The notes under the pieces were generated by a model, which was not told where the DNA came from, ran no database searches, and was given only the letters and a program-made list of their open reading frames with translations. Made by a program: the position numbers and the translations under genes. A DNA stretch of 15,243 bases from Dokdonella_A sp937902695 (GTDB lineage Bacteria; Pseudomonadota; Gammaproteobacteria; Xanthomonadales; Rhodanobacteraceae). The stretch lies in NCBI GenBank assembly GCA_048498135.1, contig JBEHYO010000086.1, forward strand, positions 1-15,243, in the 5' to 3' direction. Below, piece after piece: positions 6,333 to 14,965 of this stretch (positions within the stretch are counted from its first letter, which is position 1; the number at the start of each line of letters is the position of its first letter).

Positions 6333-7190
6333 TCAGGCGGCGGCCGAGTCGCGCGCCGCGAGCCGCTTCTCGATCCTGATGAAATGCTCGAGCATCTCGG
6401 CGTGGATGCGGTCGGTCTTCTCGTGCAGGTGCGCGACCTCGAGCTCGGCCTTGATGTTGACCTCGTACTCGATGTCCGAGCGCACGCGGTCTTTTTCGGC
6501 CTGCCGATTCTGGCTGATCAGCACGAAGCAGGAGAGGAATATCGCCTCGAGCGACGTGATCATCGTCAGGAGGCCGAACGGGTAGGGATCAAACTCGGGC
6601 ACGCCGAGCGGCACCATGTTGAGGACGATCCACGCGGTGAACCAGATCGCCGTGAAGGCGAGGAACCACAGGCTGCCGCTGAACCACGAGATCCAGTCGA
6701 TCGCGCGCTGCAGCGGCGACAGGTGTTCCTCGACTTCCTCGTTGACGTTGCGCGAGACGCGCGTCTTGAGGAGCTCGTCGGCCTTGCGCGTCGCGCGGCC
6801 CATCGCGGCGAGAAGGCGCAACGCGGCGGCGGGACTGCGCTGGAACAGCAGCAGGAGATCGTCGCGGTCGAGCTCGAGCAGCTCCACGTCGCTGAGCGCG
6901 ATCGCCGTCGCGGTGCGCGGCCCCGCGTCGAGCAGCGCGAGCTCGCCGAACATCTCGCCGGCGCCGGCGATCGCGAGCGCGATGCGCTGTCCGGCCGTGT
7001 CCTTGATGAACAGCTCGACCTCGCCCGAGCGCACCACGTAAAGCGCTTCGCCGGGCTCGCCGGCCTTGAACAGCGTGTCGCCCGCGGCGAGCTGGCGCAC
7101 GTCGATCGCCGCGGCGAGGCTGGTGCGGTCGTCGTCGTTGAGATGCTCGAACAGCTCGACGTCGGCGAGCATCGTGGCTTCGCAAGGCAT
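6333..7190 (-). CDS. cyclic-nucleotide-binding domain fused to DUF1003 membrane protein
   Basis: The 285-residue protein carries an N-terminal cNMP-binding (CAP-like) domain at about residues 8-125 and a DUF1003 membrane domain at about 150-260. The first domain has the phosphate-binding cassette FGELALLDAGPRTAT (81-95), keeping Glu83, Arg92 and Thr93, so nucleotide binding looks intact. DUF1003 shows two hydrophobic helices at about 172-193 and 204-226, joined by LGVPEFDPYPFGLLTMITSLEA. The signature SQNRQAEKDRVRSDIEYEVN follows, and then a charged, probably coiled-coil tail. DUF1003 has no firmly known function. The fusion suggests an inner-membrane protein whose activity responds to cAMP, cGMP or another nucleotide. 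ATG 7190 has GGGAG 10 nt upstream; ATG 7172 is an alternative. The epimerase-like gene follows after 13 bp. Confidence 0.94.
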   Translation of the reverse strand: MPCEATMLADVELFEHLNDDDRTSLAAAIDVRQLAAGDTLFKAGEPGEALYVVRSGEVELFIKDTAGQRIALAIAGAGEMFGELALLDAGPRTATAIALSDVELLELDRDDLLLLFQRSPAAALRLLAAMGRATRKADELLKTRVSRNVNEEVEEHLSPLQRAIDWISWFSGSLWFLAFTAIWFTAWIVLNMVPLGVPEFDPYPFGLLTMITSLEAIFLSCFVLISQNRQAEKDRVRSDIEYEVNIKAELEVAHLHEKTDRIHAEMLEHFIRIEKRLAARDSAAA

Positions 7191-7229
7191 GGCGCGGCGG
7201 CTCCCAAGCAGACGCGCGCGATCTTACTC

Positions 7230-7247
7230 CAGGCCGGTCGGGGCCTG
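7230..7247. repeat. 6-bp inverted repeat after the SDR gene
   Basis: CAGGCC at 7230-7235 and GGCCTG at 7242-7247 form a perfect stem with a 6-nt loop. It lies 7 nt after the SDR stop on the - strand and before the cNMP/DUF1003 gene. No U-run follows, so it is not a canonical terminator. A TAAGAT hexamer on the - strand (7221-7226) just beyond it could be a -10 element for the next gene, but no matching -35 is visible. Confidence 0.35.
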
Positions 7248-7254
7248 TGCCGCG

Positions 7255-8004
7255 TCAGCGCTCCTGATCGGTCGGCCGCATCAGGATCTCGTTGACGCAG
7301 ACGTGCGGCGGCTGCGTCACCGCGTAGAGGATCGCGCGCGCGACATCGTCGGGCTGCAACTGCCGGACCGACGCGGCCCAGTCGTTGATCGCTTTCTGCG
7401 TCGCCGCGTGGCCGATGTGCTCGCGAAGCTCGGTCGCGACGAGGCCGGGCTCGATGACGGTCACGCGGATGCGGTGCTGGTAGATCTCCTTGCGCAGCGA
7501 TTCGGAGAACGCGACGACGCCGAACTTCGTGCCGCTGTATGCGGCGCCCATCGGCGAGGCGATACGTCCCGCGGTCGATGCGATGTTGACGATGTGCCCG
7601 TCGCGCCGGTCGCGCATGCCGGGCAGCGCCGCCTGCGTCGCCGCGATGAGGCCGAGCACGTTGATCTCGAACATGCGGCGCCAGCGCGCGAGGTCGGCGT
7701 CGATGACGGGCTCGAGATACATGACGCCGGCGTTGTTGACGAGGATATCGAGACGCCCGAACGTCTTTTCGGTCTCGCGCACGGCGCGCTGCGCCTCGGC
7801 CTCGACGCCGAAATCCGCCTCGACGACCAGCGCCTCGCTGCCGGCCGCGCGGATGCCTTTCGCGACATCTTCGAGCCGGTCGCGCCGGCGCGCGGCGATG
7901 GCGACGCGCGCGCCCGCGCCCGCGAGCATCAACGCGGTAGCCTCGCCGATGCCGGACGATGCGCCGGTGACGAGCGCGACGCGATTTTCGAGTTCGTGGC
8001 TCAT
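7255..8004 (-). CDS. classical short-chain dehydrogenase/reductase (SDR)
   Basis: This 249-residue cytoplasmic NAD(P)-dependent oxidoreductase has every classical SDR element. The cofactor loop TGASSGIG is at 13-20, NNAG at 90-93, the structural Asn115 lies in INV, the catalytic Ser143 in NIAST, and the catalytic Tyr156 and Lys160 in YSGTK. EPGLVATEL, after the active site, is the usual PG motif. Arg residues after the second strand (AARRRDRL) suggest a preference for NADP(H), which is inference. The family resembles the YdfG/serine-dehydrogenase-like and clavulanate-dehydrogenase-like SDRs, so the substrate is open. The start at ATG 8004 has AAGGA with 7-nt spacing. It follows the MAPEG gene by 48 bp in the same direction. 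Confidence 0.96.
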   Translation of the reverse strand: MSHELENRVALVTGASSGIGEATALMLAGAGARVAIAARRRDRLEDVAKGIRAAGSEALVVEADFGVEAEAQRAVRETEKTFGRLDILVNNAGVMYLEPVIDADLARWRRMFEINVLGLIAATQAALPGMRDRRDGHIVNIASTAGRIASPMGAAYSGTKFGVVAFSESLRKEIYQHRIRVTVIEPGLVATELREHIGHAATQKAINDWAASVRQLQPDDVARAILYAVTQPPHVCVNEILMRPTDQER

Positions 8005-8052
8005 GTTCCGTTCCTTTCCGTTCGAGGCCGTTCCCGCGGATGTTCTGCCTCG

Positions 8053-8463
8053 TCAGCTGGACAGCAGCCGTACGATCATCCAGAACATCAGCCCGACCTG
8101 CGCCGCATAGAAGAATCCGCGCAGCGCAATCAGCGGCAGCGACGTGCCGATCATGTGCGCGACGCTCTGCGCAACCCGCGCGTACAGCACGTAGCCCGCG
8201 ACCGCGTCGGCAATCGCGATCTTGCCGAGCAGCGCCGCCACGACCACGATGGCCGCGAACACCGGGAAGTTTTCGATGCAGTTGAGGTGCGCGTTCTTCA
8301 TGCGCGCGAGCACCGCGGGATCGTCGTTGGGCTTGCCGCGCTCCCAGTGATCGGCGCGCCTGCGGCCGCTCGCGATCGACGGCACGCGGACCGTACCCGC
8401 ATAGATGATCGGCAGCAGCAGCGTCCATGCGGCATACAGAAGCACGGCGGTGAATGCGGTCAT
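8053..8463 (-). CDS. MAPEG family membrane protein
   Basis: The 136-residue integral membrane protein has four hydrophobic helices at about residues 3-22, 66-82, 84-104 and 112-133, the normal MAPEG size and layout. After helix 1 comes a polar loop, then the family signature RMKNAHLNCIENFPVF (residues 54-69) with Arg54, Asn57, His59 and Glu64. YVLYARVAQSVAHM in helix 3 is also characteristic. MAPEG proteins are membrane-associated proteins of eicosanoid and glutathione metabolism. Bacterial members often act as glutathione transferases or peroxidases, but many are uncharacterised, and activity here is inferred only. GAGGA with 6-7 nt spacing supports ATG 8463. It lies 41 bp after the MATE gene, which suggests one transcript with a detoxification theme. 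Confidence 0.93.
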   Translation of the reverse strand: MTAFTAVLLYAAWTLLLPIIYAGTVRVPSIASGRRRADHWERGKPNDDPAVLARMKNAHLNCIENFPVFAAIVVVAALLGKIAIADAVAGYVLYARVAQSVAHMIGTSLPLIALRGFFYAAQVGLMFWMIVRLLSS

Positions 8464-8504
8464 CTACGTTCCTCGTGTCATGGGCTTCGCGTCGAGCCGG
8501 TGCG

Positions 8505-9866
8505 TCAGGCCGTCGCCATGACGGCTGGCTTCTCGACGAGGCGCCGGCGGAACTGGCGCCACAGCAGGAAGAGGCTCGTGATCGCCTGCAGCGCCACCGT
8601 CGCAACCGACAGGAACCAGAGTTGCTTCAGCTCGAATCCCGGCCGCGTCGAAAGCCAGAGCGCCGGGATCGCGAACGTGACCAGCCGCGTCGCGCTGCTG
8701 GCGAGGCCCGGCAGCGTGTTGCCGAGCGCCTGGAACATGCCCGAGCACGTGAAGATGATGCCCTGCGCGACGAAGTTCCACGAAATGATGTGGAGGAACG
8801 TCGCCGCGACGGCGAGCACGGCCGGGTCCTTCGTGAAGAAGTGCACGAACCACTCGGGCTTCAGCTGGCAGATCAGGGTCAGCACGATCATGATCGAGCT
8901 GCCGAGGATCACCGAAGCGCGAAACGCCTCGCGCACGCGATCATACCTGCCGCCGCCGACGTTCTGGCCGGCGATCGGCGCCGTCGCGAATGCGACCGCC
9001 ATCGCCGGCAGGAAGATCGCCTGCATGACGCGCGAGCCGACGCCGAAGCCGGCCTGCGCCTCGGCGCCGAAATGACGGATCACCCAGTAGATGATCGCCA
9101 GATAGCAGAACATCAGCGCGAACTCGCCGCCGGGCGGCAGGCCGATCTTGAGAATGCGCTTCCAGACATCGGTGCGCACGCCGAGCAGGCTGCGGTCGAT
9201 CGCGACGAACTTTTCGAGCTTGTGGAAGTAGAGCCACATCAGCGCGACGCCGACCGCGACCGAGATCGACGTCGCGAGGCCAGCGCCGGCGATGCCGAGC
9301 GGCTTGTGCGTGATCCAGCCCGCGATCAGGATCGGCGCGAGCAGCGCGTTCAACAGCACCGTCAGCATCTGCACGATCAGCGAGGGCTTGTTGATGCCGG
9401 TGCCGCGCAGCGCCGCGCCCATCGCGATCAGCGAGAACTGCAGCGCGAGCCCCGGCAGGAACCAGCGAAGGTATTCGGCGCCGGCCGCGGCCGTGCGCTC
9501 GTCGGCGCCGACGCTCGCCATGTACGGGCCGATCACGAGGTAACCGCCGATCAGCGTGACGATCATCGCGATCATCGCGAGCACGAGGCTCTGGTTGAAG
9601 ATGAGGTTCGCGTCGGGCTGGTCCTTGCGGCCCGCCGCCTGCGCGATCAGCGCCATCGTGCCGACGCCGAGCACCTGCGTCGCGGCCATGATGATGAACT
9701 GCAGGTTGCCGGCGGTGGCGACGCCGGCGATGGCCGCGTCGCCGAGCTGCGCGACGAAGTAAAGATCGACGAGCACGTAGAGCGTCTGGAACAGCATGCC
9801 GACCGCGATCGGCGCCGCCATGCGCACCAGATGCCTGCCGATCGAGCCTTGCGTCATGTCGTGCAT
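8505..9866 (-). CDS. MATE family multidrug/toxin efflux transporter
   Basis: The 453-residue protein has about twelve hydrophobic segments arranged as two MatE repeats, the standard length for the family. It would export cationic or other small molecules across the inner membrane using a Na+ or H+ gradient. The N-terminus (GSIGRHLVRMAAPIAVGMLF, then LVDLYFVAQLGDAAIAGVATAGN), the ALRGTG loop near the end of the first repeat, and VGSRVMQ and AIAGQNVGGGRYDRV in the second repeat are MATE hallmarks. The frame is open far upstream to 10571, antisense to the methyltransferase gene, but ATG 9866 with GGAG 7 nt upstream gives the correct family N-terminus. An ATG three codons later is also possible. 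Three copies of a 16-bp repeat lie immediately upstream of the ribosome binding site. The methyltransferase gene is divergent. Confidence 0.96.
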   Translation of the reverse strand: MHDMTQGSIGRHLVRMAAPIAVGMLFQTLYVLVDLYFVAQLGDAAIAGVATAGNLQFIIMAATQVLGVGTMALIAQAAGRKDQPDANLIFNQSLVLAMIAMIVTLIGGYLVIGPYMASVGADERTAAAGAEYLRWFLPGLALQFSLIAMGAALRGTGINKPSLIVQMLTVLLNALLAPILIAGWITHKPLGIAGAGLATSISVAVGVALMWLYFHKLEKFVAIDRSLLGVRTDVWKRILKIGLPPGGEFALMFCYLAIIYWVIRHFGAEAQAGFGVGSRVMQAIFLPAMAVAFATAPIAGQNVGGGRYDRVREAFRASVILGSSIMIVLTLICQLKPEWFVHFFTKDPAVLAVAATFLHIISWNFVAQGIIFTCSGMFQALGNTLPGLASSATRLVTFAIPALWLSTRPGFELKQLWFLSVATVALQAITSLFLLWRQFRRRLVEKPAVMATA

Positions 9867-9873
9867 GAAAAGT

Positions 9874-9877
9874 CTCC
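9874..9877 (-). promoter_or_regulatory. Shine-Dalgarno GGAG deciding the MATE start
   Basis: On the - strand GGAG lies 7 nt before ATG 9866. It sets the start of the MATE protein against the much longer open frame that runs back to 10571. Confidence 0.7.
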
Positions 9878-9878
9878 A

Positions 9879-9926
9879 CGCCGGATTTCGAGGGCGCCGG
9901 ATTCGCAGGGCGCCGGCTTCCGAGGG
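9879..9926. repeat. three-copy 16-bp tandem repeat in the MATE leader
   Basis: Three consecutive 16-bp units lie at 9879-9894 (CGCCGGATTTCGAGGG), 9895-9910 (CGCCGGATTCGCAGGG) and 9911-9926 (CGCCGGCTTCCGAGGG), differing only in the middle. The period is exactly 16 with no indels. They fill the start of the 180-bp gap between the divergent MATE and methyltransferase genes and abut the MATE ribosome binding site. A possible - strand -10 (CAGAAT, 9932-9937) lies just beyond, which would place the repeats in the MATE mRNA leader. They are too short and have no spacers, so this is not a CRISPR array. Confidence 0.85.
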
Positions 9927-9966
9927 CGAGGATTCTGCCGCGAAAGCCGCGTCGCGTCTTGGATTT

Positions 9967-9981
9967 TTTCGCGGGGCGAAA
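9967..9981. repeat. 6-bp inverted repeat TTTCGC-GGG-GCGAAA upstream of the methyltransferase
   Basis: TTTCGC at 9967-9972 and GCGAAA at 9976-9981 flank GGG. The element sits a few bases before a -10-like GATAAT, where a repressor operator would overlap the promoter spacer. It could equally be a chance match. Confidence 0.35.
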
Positions 9982-9986
9982 CGCGG

Positions 9987-9992
9987 GATAAT
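9987..9992 (+). promoter_or_regulatory. possible -10 element (GATAAT) of the methyltransferase gene
   Basis: GATAAT matches TATAAT at 5 of 6 positions and lies 54 bp before the predicted ATG. A T-rich stretch at 9964-9969 would serve as a weak -35 with a 17-bp spacer. In such GC-rich sequence an AT-rich hexamer here is notable, but the -35 is poor. Confidence 0.35.
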
Positions 9993-10046
9993 GGTGGCGG
10001 GGCCGCATCCAGGCGAACGCCCCGGCCGCGCGCAGGAATCCACCGG

Positions 10047-11222
10047 ATGACCGACACCGAAGCGGCGCTCTCGGCCGCCGTCGAACGAATGTGCGCCGAC
10101 GCGGCGTATCGCCGGCTCGTGCTCGGCTTGGCCGGCGACATCGACGTCGATCGCGCGCTCGCGCGATTCAACACGACGATCCATCCGGGCGATCAGATGC
10201 TGCTGCACTCGCTGCGCGAGCACCGCGACGCGGGCGCGGCATTCTCGCAGTACTTCAACATCGCGCTGCAGCAGCACGCCGCGGCGCGGCAGCTGATGCG
10301 CGCCGCGTTCGGCGCCGATGCGAACGACATCGACGTGCTCGATTTCGCGTGCGGCTACGGACGGCTGCTGCGATTTCTTTCGCTGGCGATCGAACCGCGC
10401 CGGATTTGGGCGTCCGACCTGCAGCGCGACGCCGTCGATTTCGTGCACGGCGCGTTCGGCGTGCAGGCGCTCGCATCCCACGCCGACCCGGCGCGCTTCG
10501 AGCCCGGCCACCGTTTCGATTTCATCTGGGTCGCTTCGCTGTTCTCGCATCTGCCCGAGCCGCTGTTCCACGCCTGGCTCGCGCGGCTCATCGCGGCGTT
10601 GGCGCCGCGCGGCGTGCTCTGCTTCAGCGTGCGCGACGCGTCATTGCTTGCGGACCGATCGGCAATGCCGTCCTCCGGCCTCGCGTATGCGCGTGAAAGC
10701 GAGAACGACGGCCTCGCGGGCGAGATCTACGGCACGGCCTACGCGAGCGAGCGTTTCGTGCGCGATGCGCTCCGGATCGCGGCACGCGACGGGCGCCCGT
10801 ATCTGCGGCTGCCGCGCGCACTCGCCAACGAACAGGATCTCTACGTCGTCGCCGGCGACCCGGCGCGCGATCTCGCGCCGCTTGCCGCATTCCGGCGCGG
10901 TCCCTGGGGCTGGGTCGACGTGCGTCGCCTCGCCGACGACGGGTCGCTGCACTTGCAGGGCTGGGCCGCGTCGCTCGACGACGGCGAGATTGCTGGCGTA
11001 GAGATCGATGTCGATGGCGAGCGGCGGACGATCCAGCCGTCGATCGCGCGTCCGGACGTCGCTGCGGTGCTGGGCGACCCACGCCTCGAGCGGTCCGGGT
11101 GGGAGCTTCGCTGCGCTGTCGGCGATGAGCGTTCGGTGCGCGTCGTCGCGTCCGCACGCACGGCGCGAGGCGAGCGTGCGCTGCTTTACGCGGGCGATGT
11201 CGCGCGCGCGGCCGCGCCGTAG
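10047..11222 (+). CDS. class I SAM-dependent methyltransferase with a C-terminal beta-rich accessory domain
   Basis: The 391-residue protein has AGGA 9 nt before its ATG. A helical N-terminal part (1-90) is followed by a Rossmann-like methyltransferase domain at about 94-230. Motif I is VLDFACGYGRLLRFL (97-111), the motif II acidic residue is Asp124 (IWASDLQ), and FDFIWVASLFSHLPEPLF (157-174) is the motif IV/post-IV region typical of Methyltransf_12/25 proteins. GVLCFSVRD follows as strand 5. The C-terminus (about 285-375) is a separate module, GWVDVRRLADDGSLHLQGWAAS, then a VEIDVDGERR strand, RPDVAAVLGD and SGWELRC. It resembles small beta domains I recall appended to glycosyltransferases and other surface-polysaccharide enzymes; this resemblance is from memory. 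Substrate unknown. The MATE gene is divergent and the ABC-F gene follows after 55 bp. Confidence 0.9.
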   Translation: MTDTEAALSAAVERMCADAAYRRLVLGLAGDIDVDRALARFNTTIHPGDQMLLHSLREHRDAGAAFSQYFNIALQQHAAARQLMRAAFGADANDIDVLDFACGYGRLLRFLSLAIEPRRIWASDLQRDAVDFVHGAFGVQALASHADPARFEPGHRFDFIWVASLFSHLPEPLFHAWLARLIAALAPRGVLCFSVRDASLLADRSAMPSSGLAYARESENDGLAGEIYGTAYASERFVRDALRIAARDGRPYLRLPRALANEQDLYVVAGDPARDLAPLAAFRRGPWGWVDVRRLADDGSLHLQGWAASLDDGEIAGVEIDVDGERRTIQPSIARPDVAAVLGDPRLERSGWELRCAVGDERSVRVVASARTARGERALLYAGDVARAAAP

Positions 11223-11245
11223 GACCAGCCCAGCCTGTCATCGGC

Positions 11246-11251
11246 TACAAT
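11246..11251 (+). promoter_or_regulatory. possible -10 element (TACAAT) of the ABC-F gene
   Basis: TACAAT in GGCTACAATCGCGG matches the -10 consensus at 5 of 6 positions, 26 bp before the ATG. It would give a leader of about 20 nt. No good -35 is visible 17 bp upstream. The leader lacks a clear Shine-Dalgarno sequence. Confidence 0.4.
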
Positions 11252-11277
11252 CGCGGCCCCCGAAGTCCGACCCACCC

Positions 11278-13002
<1,725 letters not shown>

Positions 13003-13003
13003 C

Positions 13004-14803
13004 CTACGGCTGGCGATCCTGCCAGTCGCTCCACTCGACCGGATACGCGGCGAGATATGCGTGGACCGCCTCGCCGACCGTGGCGAAGAAGCGGTCGGGC
13101 CTGATGCAGTCGAAGAGCTCGAACCGCCTCAGCTTGTCCTTGACCGGATCCTTCATCTCGGCGAGGCAGAAGTCGATGCCGTCGGCGCGGAGCTCTTCGA
13201 CGAGACCGCGCAGCACGTCCGCGGCGGTGACGTCGACGCTCGTCACGGGCTCGGCCGAGACGACGAGGCGGCGCACCTTCGTCGGCGAGGCTGCGATGAC
13301 TTCGTGCACGCGCCGATGGAACAGCTCCGCGTTCGCGAAGAAGAGCGGCGCGTCCCAGCGGAACAGCACGAGGCCCGGAACCTGCCGCGCATCCGGATAG
13401 CGCGTGATGTCGTGATAGCCGCGCACCTGGTCGACGCGGCCGAGCACGGCGGAGTGCGGGCGCCAGCCGTCCCAGAGGAACTCGATGACGGCGATCACGA
13501 TCGCCATCGCGATGCCTTCGATGGCGCCGAACACCACGACACCGGCGAAGCAGACGATCGAGAGCCAGAACTCCCATTGCTGGATGCGATGGATGCGCCT
13601 GAGATCGGCGAGCTCGAAGAGGCCGATCGCCGCGGCGATCACGACGGCCGCGAGGGCCGTCTGCGGCAGGTAGCGCAGGAGATTCGGCGCGACCAGCAAC
13701 AGCAGCGCGATCGCGAGCGCACTGACCACGCCGGTGAACTGCGACTTCGCGCCGGCCGCTTCGGCAACCGGCGTGCGCGACGAGCTCGAGCTGATCGGAA
13801 AGCCCTGGAAGAATCCCGCGGCGAGATTCGCGGCGCCGAGGCCGACCATCTCCTGGTTCGGATCGACCGGCGCGCGCAGGCGCGCCGCGTAGACGCGCGA
13901 GAGCACGCTCGTGTCGGCGAACGAGACCAGCGCGACGGCGAAGCCGCCGACGATCACCGGTGCCCAATCGGCCGCGTGGATCATCGGCACGCGCGGCGTC
14001 GGCAGGCCTTGCGGCAGCGGTCCGAGCACGGCGATGCCGGCAGTCCTGTCGAGATCGAGCAGCGCGACGGCGAGCGTCGCCGCGACGACGGCAATCAGGA
14101 GGCCCGGCAGGCGAGGCCAGCGCTTCAGCACGAGGATCAGCGCGAGCGTCGAGCCGCCGATGGCGAGCGCCGCGAGGTTCGTCTCGCCGTCGAGGACGCC
14201 GCGGACGGTGCCCCACGCCTGCCGCAACGGCCCGGGCTCGCCGACCCTGAAACCGAGCAGCCGCGGAATCTGGCTCAGGAGAACGGTCAGCGCGATGCCG
14301 TTCATGTAGCCGTAGCGGATCGGCTTGGACAGAAGCTCGGTGACGAAGCCGAGCTTCGCGACTCCGACGCCGATGCAGACGAGGCCGGACACGACCGCCA
14401 TCATCGATGCGAGCGCTACCGCGCGTGCGGGATCGCCGCCCGCAAGCGGCGCGATCGTCGCGACGATCACGGCCGCGAGCGCCGAATCGGGACCGAGCAT
14501 CAGGATGCGGCTGGGTCCGAACAGCGCGTAGGCGAGCAGCGGCACGATCGTCGCGTAGAGTCCGTTGATGCCGGGCACGCCGGACGCCTGGGCGTACGCG
14601 ACGCCGACCGGCACGAGCATCGCCGTCATGACCATGCCGGCGACGAGATCGTTGCGCAGCCATGCCATGTCGTAACGCCGCGCGAGCGCAATGCCCGGCA
14701 GCCAGCGCAGCCAGCCGCGGCGCGGTGGGCGCGCGTCGCCATCGATGCGTGCTTCGCCGGTCGCAGCCGAGTCGTGCCGCCGCTGTTTCAATGACGTTTC
14801 CAC
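13004..14803 (-). CDS. SulP/SLC26 family anion transporter with C-terminal STAS domain
   Basis: The 599-residue inner-membrane protein should carry sulfate, bicarbonate or another small anion. After a polar, Arg-rich N-terminus the segment RWLPGIALARRYDMAWLRNDLVAG begins the transport domain, about residues 45-430. It has the family motifs MLVPVGVAYAQASGVPGINGLYA and ALFGPSRILMLGPDSALA, and later DPNQEMVGLGAANLAAGFFQGFPISSS. A STAS domain (about 450-590) follows, with LVVSAEPVTSVDVTAADVLRGL and KDKLRRFELFDCIRPDRFFATVGEAVHAYL. GTG 14803 is the only usual start before the transport domain in the frame, which is closed by a stop near 14837-14839. No good Shine-Dalgarno precedes it. No carbonic anhydrase or sulfate-assimilation gene is adjacent, so the substrate is not indicated by context. 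Confidence 0.95.
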   Translation of the reverse strand: METSLKQRRHDSAATGEARIDGDARPPRRGWLRWLPGIALARRYDMAWLRNDLVAGMVMTAMLVPVGVAYAQASGVPGINGLYATIVPLLAYALFGPSRILMLGPDSALAAVIVATIAPLAGGDPARAVALASMMAVVSGLVCIGVGVAKLGFVTELLSKPIRYGYMNGIALTVLLSQIPRLLGFRVGEPGPLRQAWGTVRGVLDGETNLAALAIGGSTLALILVLKRWPRLPGLLIAVVAATLAVALLDLDRTAGIAVLGPLPQGLPTPRVPMIHAADWAPVIVGGFAVALVSFADTSVLSRVYAARLRAPVDPNQEMVGLGAANLAAGFFQGFPISSSSSRTPVAEAAGAKSQFTGVVSALAIALLLLVAPNLLRYLPQTALAAVVIAAAIGLFELADLRRIHRIQQWEFWLSIVCFAGVVVFGAIEGIAMAIVIAVIEFLWDGWRPHSAVLGRVDQVRGYHDITRYPDARQVPGLVLFRWDAPLFFANAELFHRRVHEVIAASPTKVRRLVVSAEPVTSVDVTAADVLRGLVEELRADGIDFCLAEMKDPVKDKLRRFELFDCIRPDRFFATVGEAVHAYLAAYPVEWSDWQDRQP

Positions 14804-14917
14804 TGATCGAAGGGGAACTGGCCCGGCGAGCAGAGACTACAACGACCTCATCGGCAAATCCCGCCGGAAACGCGCCCCACGCACGGCATCGCCCGGCCAC
14901 GCCGAGCGCGCCCGATG

Positions 14918-14949
14918 CGGGGCGTCCTGTGAGGCGTGCCGGCGCCCCG
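14918..14949. repeat. 7-bp inverted repeat between the GNAT and SulP genes
   Basis: CGGGGCG at 14918-14924 and CGCCCCG at 14943-14949 can pair around an 18-nt loop, starting 16 nt after the GNAT stop on the - strand. No T-run follows, so it is weak as a terminator. The rest of the 162-bp gap (14804-14965) shows no clear promoter for the SulP gene. Confidence 0.3.
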
Positions 14950-14965
14950 TGACGGAAGCTTCGGT

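Noticed and set aside
7191..7254. Intrinsic terminator after the SDR gene
   Set aside because: A 6-bp stem is present but there is no U-run, and the next co-directional gene starts immediately after; reported only as an inverted repeat.
9879..9926. CRISPR-like array
   Set aside because: Units are only 16 bp, directly adjacent with no spacers, and there are no cas genes in the window.
8454..10046. A + strand frame open for more than 1.5 kb before, and in frame with, the methyltransferase start
   Set aside because: It lies antisense to the MATE gene, and the translation is low-complexity Arg/Asp/His-rich. The methyltransferase has its own ATG at 10047 with a ribosome binding site and a proper N-terminus.
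9867..10571. N-terminal extension of the MATE protein by about 235 residues
   Set aside because: The extension has no transporter features and is antisense to the methyltransferase. GGAG at 9874-9877 and the family N-terminus mark ATG 9866.
13061..14794. A 577-residue + strand open frame opposite SulP
   Set aside because: Composition is Asp/Arg/Glu/His-rich, an expected antisense image of a hydrophobic membrane protein in GC-rich DNA.
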